From assembly GCA_903847195.1 (NCBI GenBank), contig CAINCZ010000142.1:38739-102738 (forward strand): a stretch of 64,000 nt of DNA. Direction: 5' to 3'. How positions within the stretch are numbered: the stretch's first letter is position 1; the number at the start of each line of letters is the position of its first letter. This stretch comes from an uncultured Acidobacteriota bacterium (GTDB taxonomy: Bacteria > Acidobacteriota > Terriglobia > Terriglobales > CAINCZ01). A program made the position numbers and the translations under genes. This document shows, piece by piece, positions 29,862 through 38,268 of this stretch. Below the pieces are notes generated by a model. That model did no database searches, had not been told where the DNA came from, and saw only the letters and a list, made by a program, of their open reading frames with translations.

Positions 29862-30194
29862 ATGCTCAGCATGCAGATTGTTCCTCGCTCTGGTAGCGAC
29901 GCATATAAGCTGCTTCGCGACAAGGTTACCCACGAAGCTCAGACATGGGTCTGGCAGAATAAGGCAAAGACTCGTCTTACGCGGATAAACGATCCCAAGA
30001 GGGGCTACATAGAAATTGGAAGTGCAGACGGGGTAGTCGTTGCGGAAATCTGTCCGGCAACCTCAGGTGACAATTGGTTTTTTGCGGAGAAGTTTATTGG
30101 TCGGCTAGTCGCTTGGTTTCCCTCGGAAATCGCCGCCATCAATGTCCAGTTCCAAGATGACTTAAAGCCCCCAGTGAAAAAGAAAAAGGCATAG
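29862..30194 (+). CDS. Orphan hypothetical protein
   Basis: 110 residues from the ATG at 29862 (a GTG at 29841 would add seven). The sequence starts MLSMQIVPRSGSDAYKLLRD, has a WVWQNKAKTRLTRI stretch and ends in a lysine-rich tail (PPVKKKKA). No signal peptide or membrane helix. Its base composition is noticeably more AT-rich than that of its neighbours, as is the 200-base region before it, which suggests recent acquisition. I recognise no family. Confidence 0.5.
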   Translation: MLSMQIVPRSGSDAYKLLRDKVTHEAQTWVWQNKAKTRLTRINDPKRGYIEIGSADGVVVAEICPATSGDNWFFAEKFIGRLVAWFPSEIAAINVQFQDDLKPPVKKKKA

Positions 30195-30224
30195 TGCCGG
30201 GGGCCAGTGTGCGCGGCCCCAAGT

Positions 30225-30250
30225 AAAAACGCGCACCCATTGGGTGCGCG
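30225..30250 (-). terminator. Intrinsic terminator of the DEAD-box gene (minus), possibly bidirectional
   Basis: CGCGCACCC (30230-30238) and GGGTGCGCG (30242-30250) pair perfectly around a 3-nt loop. On the minus strand the stem is followed by TTTTTACTT; on the plus strand by TCGTTCTT. Confidence 0.85.
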
Positions 30251-30272
30251 TCGTTCTTAAACTACCGTTCGT

Positions 30273-31463
30273 CTACGCGAAGCACTCGCCCGGCATCGCC
30301 GTCAGCGTCCGCGACCGCAGCGTGTTCTGCTGCTTCGAAACGAACATCGTCTCGGTTGGGCCTTCCATTCGTTCAATGCGCAGCTTGAGCGCCCGCTCGA
30401 TGCTGCGCAGCTCGAACACCTCCGCGCCCGACACCAGCGTCGATGCCAGCCCGCTCGCACCGGCCCGACCCGTCCGGCCTACACGGTGAACAAAGTCTTC
30501 CGCATGCATCGGCAGATCGTAGTTAATTACGTGGCGCACGTCGTCAATGTGCAACCCGCGCGCGGCCACGTCGGTGGCCACCAGCACGCGCGCGCTGCCA
30601 TCTTCGAAGGCGGCAAGCGCCGCGATGCGCTGCGACTGGCTTCGATCGCCGTGGATCATCCCGGCGGCAAAGCCGTCGCGCTTCAACTGTTTCGCCAGCC
30701 GCTCGGTACCGCGCTTGGTACGCGCGAAGACCAGCGTCCGGCCCTGCTCCTTCAGCAGCAGCTCGCGCAGAAGATTCCCCTTCTGCATGCCGCCGACTTC
30801 ATAGGCCTGCAGGCGGACGGATTCGACCGGCTTCAACGCCGATCCCAGCGCAATCCGCTCCGGCTGGCGCAGGTACTGCTGCACCAGCGATTCGATCGCC
30901 GGTTCCATCGTGGCCGAGAAGCACAGCGTCTGCCGCTTCGCCGGCAATACGCCCAGAATGCGCCGGATCGCCGGCAGAAAGCCCATGTCCAGCATACGGT
31001 CGGCCTCATCCAGCACGGCCATCTGCACCTGGCGCAGGTCGATCAGGTTCCGCCGCAGATAGTCTTCCAGCCGTCCGGGCGTGGCCACTATGACGCGGGC
31101 TCCGCCGCGGATCGCCTTGATCTGCGTCTTCTCCGACAGGCCGCCGATTACCAGCGCCGCCGGACCGTACCGCAGTCCGCACAATTGCTCGTACTGCTCG
31201 TGCACCTGCATCGCCAGCTCGCGCGTTGGCAGCAGGATCAATACCTCGGCACAGCGGCCCGCCTTCTTTTCCAGCATTTCGATGGCCGGAATCAGGAAAG
31301 CCAGCGTCTTGCCGGTGCCGGTCTGCGCCGTCGCTACCAAGTCTTTGCCTGCCAGCGCCAGAGGAATTGCCCGCTCCTGGATCGGCGTGGTGATTTGAAA
31401 TTTGTTAGCGGCCAGTTTTTCCTGCAGGGATGCCGCCAAAGGTAGATCGTTGAACTTTGTCAT
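30273..31463 (-). CDS. DEAD-box ATP-dependent RNA helicase
   Basis: 396 residues from the ATG at 31463 (MTKFNDLPLAASLQEKLA), which begins with the Q-motif region; the longer frame adds unrelated residues. Motifs: I AQTGTGKT, Ia PTRELA, GG, TPGR, II DEAD, III SAT, IV LVFARTKRGTERLA, V VATDVAARGLHI and VI HRVGRTGRAG. The C-terminal extension is short, so the protein resembles the RhlE/minimal-core group and no ortholog symbol is given. Members unwind RNA in ribosome assembly or mRNA decay, often under cold induction. Confidence 0.92.
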   Translation of the reverse strand: MTKFNDLPLAASLQEKLAANKFQITTPIQERAIPLALAGKDLVATAQTGTGKTLAFLIPAIEMLEKKAGRCAEVLILLPTRELAMQVHEQYEQLCGLRYGPAALVIGGLSEKTQIKAIRGGARVIVATPGRLEDYLRRNLIDLRQVQMAVLDEADRMLDMGFLPAIRRILGVLPAKRQTLCFSATMEPAIESLVQQYLRQPERIALGSALKPVESVRLQAYEVGGMQKGNLLRELLLKEQGRTLVFARTKRGTERLAKQLKRDGFAAGMIHGDRSQSQRIAALAAFEDGSARVLVATDVAARGLHIDDVRHVINYDLPMHAEDFVHRVGRTGRAGASGLASTLVSGAEVFELRSIERALKLRIERMEGPTETMFVSKQQNTLRSRTLTAMPGECFA

Positions 31464-32096
31464 GCGAATCGAATTGTTTCTTTCTCTAGGGCCTGAAAAG
31501 GCAGCTCGCGCGGCGCACAGAGAGAATGCGATTCGCGAATGTGTTTCCATGTCGTTCCCAGATGGGTTATGCGCTGATCGGACGGGACGCAATTAGGCGG
31601 GAATTCCGGCATCTGCCGGCCAAGCCTGCTCAATCCAATATGAACCGTTGCTGATAGCACGTCGCTATTTCGTAAGCCGGGGCCACTCTGCCCGGGCTGC
31701 CATGTTTGGCCAAGCGGCGCAAAGCATCTTGGTGCGATGCGCCCGCAACTCCTTCGCTCTCTGCTGGACCGTGCGCCGCGCGTGCTCTTATCATCGCTCG
31801 CCGCGGATGGCGCAGGCCTCATGTGGGATGCTGAAGGTAGACTCTGGAGCTCCGCGGCCACCAGGCCACGCTTCGGAGCACGCTCGATACACTTTCTAGA
31901 TCCCGTTACCAGTGAGTTGCCTTTACTGGGCTTTGTTGCTTGCTGAAGGTCGCAGGAGACTGAGCGTGGTATATCCAGACAAAAGGCAGGCCAGACTCAT
32001 CTCGCGCATCAAGCTTCGCGAGTTACAAATACATATTACCACACCCGCCACTCCGTAACTTGCTGGGAACCCCCAGAGTAACGACCCTCCGCTGGC
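31464..32096. other. Intergenic region without a supported gene
   Basis: Between the divergent DEAD-box and ABC-F genes. Short frames exist (for example 31737-31946, plus) but lack ribosome sites and recognisable content. It probably contains the 5' UTR of the helicase message. The last part (31980-32060) is AT-richer. No RNA gene is recognised. Confidence 0.5.
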
Positions 32097-32145
32097 GCCC
32101 CGCCTTTGCGGCCCGCCCCTGGCCGCTACGGTGGGGCTTTTTACC
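32097..32145 (+). repeat. REP-like hairpin, family C (copy 1), terminator-like
   Basis: GCCCCGCC-TTTGCGGCC / GGCCGCTAC-GGTGGGGC with a CGCCCCT loop, followed by TTTTTA. It shares its GCGGCC...GGCCGCTA core with the copy at 44276, and could terminate transcripts on the plus strand. Confidence 0.7.
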
Positions 32146-32162
32146 CTTGTTTTCTTCCCTTT

Positions 32163-32192
32163 GTCATTCCGAGCGCAGCGAGGAATCTGCTG
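32163..32192 (+). repeat. Dispersed element D (copy 1)
   Basis: A 30-base element beginning GTCATTCCGAGCGCAGCGAG is identical at 32163 and 54056. It is a widely seen intergenic repeat in several bacterial phyla, including Acidobacteriota (from memory, not searched). Confidence 0.85.
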
Positions 32193-32247
32193 TTCCGCCC
32201 CCGCCTGTTATCCTTCCATCAGTTCAACTTCGGAGCGACCTTAGAAC

Positions 32248-34074
<1,827 letters not shown>

Positions 34075-34084
34075 GACCGCAACT

Positions 34085-34123
34085 GGTGGCCCACATCTGC
34101 TAACTACGGCAGATCTGCGGCAC
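34085..34123. repeat. Degraded REP-like hairpin, family A (copy 4)
   Basis: GGTGGCCCACATCTGC ... GCAGATCTGCGG, with mismatches in the lower stem. It is located just after the ABC-F stop. This is an old copy, the most divergent of the set. Confidence 0.5.
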
Positions 34124-34339
34124 CCTCGGGTGGACAGACCTGCGCTACCCGCCGCCGAATGTGGGCCACCGGGTATCCAGACAGTCCTCGTCGCGGCGGG
34201 AAACCGGAATATCCCCGGGCTTTAGCGAGCCACGGCGCCAGTATGTTCAAATAATTCGCAAAAGTGAGCAATATTGCACAGCTTGCTAATTTCTGAGGTT
34301 GATATTTTGAGCAGGGCATTAGCTTCAGGAGTCTTGCGT

Positions 34340-34609
34340 ATGGCAAGAATGGCTAGTAAAAAGGTGGGGTGTTTTTGTGCGGAGCTTTCCGTTTTCAAGC
34401 CAGCCAACTATTCCGAAACTCACCTTCACGATGCCGCCGTATCTGTGTTCACTGCTTTGAGCGAGGTCGTCATAGCTGAGGCCGTATACAACGGCGAGAA
34501 TAATGATGTTCTCGATGGCATTCGTTACTTTGTCCGCAGGATGCCGGAATTGTTGGGACAGATGGCAACCGAGGGCGATCGGGCAGCGACGCGGGACGGC
34601 CAGGGCTGA
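34340..34609 (+). CDS. Orphan hypothetical protein
   Basis: 89 residues from the ATG at 34340, chosen because a good AGGAG site lies 8 bases upstream. It contains SETHLHDAAVSVFTALSEVVIAEAVYNG and FVRRMPELLGQM, which look like two amphipathic helices. Neither signal peptide nor membrane helix. The surrounding 300 bases are AT-richer than the genome average. No recognised family; an opposite-strand frame covers part of it and has no ribosome site. Confidence 0.45.
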   Translation: MARMASKKVGCFCAELSVFKPANYSETHLHDAAVSVFTALSEVVIAEAVYNGENNDVLDGIRYFVRRMPELLGQMATEGDRAATRDGQG

Positions 34610-34709
34610 GATCGCACGGTGAGGGGGCTGGCCGGTAGCCCCGAGTTGGCGGTTTTCCAACTTTTAGATCCATAGCAAAGCCGCACCGCCGCCAGTGTAT
34701 AACCAACCC

Positions 34710-35486
34710 ATGCTCCACCAGACTGCCGTCAAAGGCTTCCTCCGGCCCGACATCTACGACCAGTCCCGCCCCGAATATCCGGCCGACGCCGTTGCGCGCC
34801 TGGGCTACGAGTTGAAGCTCACCAGTTCCTCCGTGGTCGTCGAACTCGGCGCCGGCACCGGCAAGTTCACCCGCCTGCTGGCCCAGGCCGCGCCCTCGGG
34901 CGCCCGCATCGTCGCCATCGAGCCCATCGAGAACATGCGCCGCAAGTTCGCTACGCTGCTGCCATCGATCGAACTTCTGGATGGCACCGCCGAGCGCCTG
35001 CCGCTGCCCGACAGTTCCGCCGAAGCCGTAGTCGCCGCACAGGCCTTTCACTGGTTCGACTACGCGAAAGCCCTGCCCGAAATCAGCCGCGTCCTCAGGC
35101 CCGGCCGGATGCTCGGCCTCATCTGGAACATCCGCGACGATTCCATCGACTGGGTCGCCCGACTGGAAGAGATCACCCACCCGCACTCGTATGTCTCGCC
35201 GCGCTACGTCAGCGACGAATGGCGGCGCGCGGTTGAGGCCTCAGGCTTGTTCTCGCGTCTGGGTTGCTACGAGTCCCGCCATGCCCATCCCGGAGGACCA
35301 GAGACCGTCATCGAACGCGTCGCCTCCTCCAGCTACATCGCCTGCCTGCCACAGGACGAAAAGAGCCGCGTGCTCGAGCAGGTCCACCACCTGCTTGCCA
35401 CCCACCCGCAGACCGCGGGCAAAGCGACCGTCCCCTTCCCCTACCGCACACCGGTTTATTGGTGCGCCTCGAGCAAGCGCGGTTAG
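34710..35486 (+). CDS. Class I SAM-dependent methyltransferase
   Basis: 258 residues from the ATG at 34710; a GTG at 34695 is an alternative. Motif I VVELGAGTGKFTRLLAQ, motif II region IVAIEPIENM, post-motif IELLDGTAERLPLPDSSAEAVVAAQAFHWFD, motif III VLRPGRMLGLIWNIRD. The layout is that of the UbiE/Coq5-like methyltransferase_11 group. Substrate unknown. It converges on mqnD, with which it shares a terminator. Confidence 0.85.
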   Translation: MLHQTAVKGFLRPDIYDQSRPEYPADAVARLGYELKLTSSSVVVELGAGTGKFTRLLAQAAPSGARIVAIEPIENMRRKFATLLPSIELLDGTAERLPLPDSSAEAVVAAQAFHWFDYAKALPEISRVLRPGRMLGLIWNIRDDSIDWVARLEEITHPHSYVSPRYVSDEWRRAVEASGLFSRLGCYESRHAHPGGPETVIERVASSSYIACLPQDEKSRVLEQVHHLLATHPQTAGKATVPFPYRTPVYWCASSKRG

Positions 35487-35512
35487 CGCTCATCGCCCTC
35501 GTTGCTGCAAAA

Positions 35513-35536
35513 CAAAAAGGCCGCCCTTGGGCGGCC
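35513..35536 (-). terminator. Intrinsic terminator of mqnD
   Basis: GGCCGCCC (35519-35526) and GGGCGGCC (35529-35536) pair perfectly. On the minus strand the stem is followed by TTTTTGTTTT, so it ends the mqnD transcript. Confidence 0.85.
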
Positions 35537-35564
35537 ATCCTCACAAGCTCGTGTGCGCTCTCGG

Positions 35565-36455
35565 CTAGCTCTTCGCCTCCACAAAATCCACCTGCGCCTG
35601 GTGCGGAATCACACCCGCCTCATATCCCATCTGCAGAATGCGTCGCACGGCCTCGCGACCCTTCTCGTCGTAAACCACCATGCCTTCGTTCACCCGCATG
35701 GCCACAAACTGCTCGACCACGTGCGGATCCATGTCGCGCGCAAACTGCGTGGCGTAGGACAGCGCCTCCTCCCGGTGCTCCAGCGCAAACCGGATGCTCG
35801 TCTGCAGCGCCGCGCTGACCTGCGCGCCCAGCTCGGGGCCTAGCGACCGCCGGACGGCGTTGCCGCTCATCGGCAGTGGCAGCTGCTGCGTCTCCTGCCA
35901 CCAGCGCCCTATGTCCATCACCTTGAACAGCCCGTGCTTCGAATACGTCAGCTGTCCCTCGTGAATGATCAGCCCGGCCTCGGCCTTGCCGTCGATTACC
36001 GCCGGAATCACCTGGTCGAACGGCATCTCGACCGTCTTCACCTCGGGCGCAAACAAGCGCAACGCCAGGTAAGCCGTCGTCAGCGTTCCCGGTACCGCCA
36101 CCGTCAGCGTGCCCGCCTCGCTGGCTGCCACCGGACGGCTGGCCACCACCACCGGGCCATATCCCTCGCCCAGGCTACCGCCGCTGGGCACCAGGGCGTA
36201 GTGCTGCTGCGCGTATGGATAGGCATGGAACGAGATCGCCGTCACGTCGTAATGCCCGCCGTTCTCTAACGCCCGGCGGTTCAGCGTTTCGATGTCGCAC
36301 AAATGGTGGACGAACTTCAGCCCCGGCACCCGCACCTTGTTCGTCGCCAGTCCGTAGAACATGAACGCGTCATCGGAGTCCGGACTGCGCGCGATCGTGA
36401 TCTCGCGGACCGCATCTGCCGTTACTGTGCTGCCGTTGCCTTCACCTTGCTGCAT
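35565..36455 (-). CDS. mqnD: 1,4-Dihydroxy-6-naphthoate synthase (futalosine pathway)
   Basis: Converts cyclic dehypoxanthinyl futalosine to 1,4-dihydroxy-6-naphthoate in the alternative menaquinone pathway. 296 residues from the ATG at 36455. The N-terminal family motif is IARSPDSDDAFMFYGLATNKV, followed by CDIETLNRRAL and the periplasmic-binding-protein-like fold with FDQVIPAVIDGKAEAGLIIHEGQLTY. The presence of this gene shows the organism makes menaquinone by the futalosine route. No other mqn gene is adjacent. MqnA is a paralog of similar fold, but the SPDSDDAF motif is that of MqnD. Confidence 0.92.
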   Translation of the reverse strand: MQQGEGNGSTVTADAVREITIARSPDSDDAFMFYGLATNKVRVPGLKFVHHLCDIETLNRRALENGGHYDVTAISFHAYPYAQQHYALVPSGGSLGEGYGPVVVASRPVAASEAGTLTVAVPGTLTTAYLALRLFAPEVKTVEMPFDQVIPAVIDGKAEAGLIIHEGQLTYSKHGLFKVMDIGRWWQETQQLPLPMSGNAVRRSLGPELGAQVSAALQTSIRFALEHREEALSYATQFARDMDPHVVEQFVAMRVNEGMVVYDEKGREAVRRILQMGYEAGVIPHQAQVDFVEAKS

Positions 36456-36627
36456 CAACTCACGCTCAAATCTGGAGGATATAACCCATATAAAATAAAC
36501 AAAAACAATCGGTTAGCCGCTGACCCTGAACTCCGCTTCGTCTCGACGCCCGCTCGCGACAGCCCCCGGGACACTTCGCCTTTCGGGGTTTACTATCTTG
36601 GTTCCCCAAGCCAAAGCCGCTACTTCC

Positions 36628-36801
36628 TCAGCTTTTTTCGCCTTCTGAGTCGGCAGTTGCCCCTTTGCGGTCCACATCCTCAGGGGCCGCACCTTCCGGA
36701 GGAGAAGGGCGCAGATGGCGCAGCACATGGCGGTAGCAGAACACGGCCGCGCCCAGCACCATAACGGTGCAGATCACCAGAATCGAATACAGGATCAACA
36801 C
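36628..36801 (-). CDS. Small single-pass membrane protein
   Basis: 57 residues, starting at a GTG (36801). One transmembrane helix (LILYSILVICTVMVLGAAVF), then CYRHVLRHLRPSPPEG and an acidic tail. An AAAGGA site lies rather far upstream (about 19 bases), so the exact start is uncertain. It follows the secreted-protein gene by 28 bases on the same strand. Function unknown. Confidence 0.4.
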   Translation of the reverse strand: MLILYSILVICTVMVLGAAVFCYRHVLRHLRPSPPEGAAPEDVDRKGATADSEGEKS

Positions 36802-36829
36802 AGGGTTAAGAGTAACCGATTCCTTTCAC

Positions 36830-37474
36830 TCAGTCAGCATCCAACCGTGCCGCAGCTTTACGGCGAACGGCTGCCGAACCGGGCCTGCCCGCCTCCCGCA
36901 TCTGCGACTGCAAGAACTGGTGGATCGCCGTCACCGCCCGCTGTTCCTGGCTGGCGACGATCAACTCGGCACCATCCTCAATAGAATGAGCCGTATAGGT
37001 CACGCGGTTGCGCATCTCCCGCAGCGTTGCCGCCCCCCCGGTCGCCGGGCTTCGCTCCGTCCGCTCCAGGTTGAAATCGCCGCGCCCGAACTGGGCGGCC
37101 AGGACTCTGAGGCGAATCCCGATCTTGCCCACCAGTTCCGCATCATCCGGATCGGCCGCCAGCACCCGTATCACCCCGCCACTGCGCGTGGTCAGAACCC
37201 GAATCTCCGTGCTTCGGGCGTCGAATCCCAGGCTGTCACGCCGCAGCCTTGGGCGCGTCGGTGGAGCCGGCTCGGGCTCCTGCGCTGAAGCCGCTACAGG
37301 CTCCTCCTGCTGCGCTGAATCTCTGGACTCGCCTGGACTGTTTGCGTCCTGCCGATGCTGCTCAGCAGCGGGACGCCGCTTCAGTTCCGGCACGTCGGGG
37401 TCGCGGTCGCGCTGGGCGAGCGCCGTGCCGACGCATAACATTGCGAGGCAATCCAGGAGTGCGACTTTCTTCAT
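36830..37474 (-). CDS. Secreted protein of unknown function
   Basis: 214 residues with a signal peptide (MKKVALLDCLAMLCVGTALA, cleavage before QRDRD). After a Pro/Glu-rich disordered segment (about 30-75), a compact domain follows: FDARSTEIRVLTTRSGGVIRVLAADPDDAELVGKIGIRLRVLAAQFGRGDF, ending FLQSQMREAG. AGAGGTAGGGG precedes the ATG. I recognise no family. Paired with the small membrane protein downstream. Confidence 0.65.
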   Translation of the reverse strand: MKKVALLDCLAMLCVGTALAQRDRDPDVPELKRRPAAEQHRQDANSPGESRDSAQQEEPVAASAQEPEPAPPTRPRLRRDSLGFDARSTEIRVLTTRSGGVIRVLAADPDDAELVGKIGIRLRVLAAQFGRGDFNLERTERSPATGGAATLREMRNRVTYTAHSIEDGAELIVASQEQRAVTAIHQFLQSQMREAGRPGSAAVRRKAAARLDAD

Positions 37475-38268
37475 CCCCTACCTCTGAGCGATTGGATGCG
37501 CGTTGCCGGCTGCGGCCAGGTGCCGCGGCCGGCCTTACTTGAAAACACGAGCCCATGATGGGAGTAGCGGTTGGTTTCCCCCTGTTTGGTCCCCAAAACG
37601 CCGCGCTGGCTGCGCCCAGACCCGGCTGAACCAGCTTCAACAATAACCGTGAATACAACCGGGGCGGTTTACTGGAACACTATTGCAGGCCGTGGTTCGA
37701 TCGTTCCAACACCCCGGTTTTACCCCGAAAACGCCCGCAAATACCCTCTAAATCCAGGAAATACGCTCACCATGGCGCAAGTCGGTTCTGGCGACCACCT
37801 GGCGCAGGTCCGCCACCACGCGAACCCGGCATCCATCCGGCGTATCTCCTGCCCGAGTGATCCGGACAGTTGGAGGTTCAGCCAGCCGCGGCGCGCCAAT
37901 TTCGCCACGGAGGTCGGCCCAAGCAGTCTGAGCGATAGAATCGTCATACATATGATTATTTTTACGTGCTTAAAATCATATACTTACAAATATGTACCCC
38001 ACTAAAGTAACTGCGGTTTTACATATATAGTGACAACCATCACACAGATGAGTGACTAACCCCCTCCTTTTCACCTTCGCTTTCGCCTAACATCTCATCA
38101 TTCGGGTGAATTCCCGGATTGCGCCTGCACGCGGCGCAGGGCGACCAAGGTTGTGGGGACCGGGGCACGCCAATTGGGTCTCAAGTCATAAGCAACTGGA
38201 GTGCACACCAGCCGTTAACTTTGTGCGGCGCTGCGCCTCATTGCAAGCCGGGCCACTGAGGTGAATCG
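37475..38268. other. Long intergenic region upstream of the formate dehydrogenase module
   Basis: About 790 bases between divergent units. The stretch 37940-38040 is very AT-rich and is probably promoter. A 67-codon minus-strand frame (37748-37951, starting MYDDSIAQTAWADL) is open but lacks a ribosome site; I do not call it. Near 38163-38178, GGGCACGCCAATTGGG resembles a sigma-54 -24/-12 element but has GG instead of GC at -12, so it is only a weak candidate. No RNA gene recognised. Confidence 0.45.

Noticed and set aside
31648..31946. Short plus-strand frames between the DEAD-box and ABC-F genes
   Set aside because: They overlap each other in different frames, lack ribosome sites and end near repeat elements; they do not look like coding sequence.
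37571..38005. 144-codon plus-strand frame in the long intergenic region before the fdh module
   Set aside because: No ribosome site, low-complexity composition, and it runs through the AT-rich promoter-like zone.
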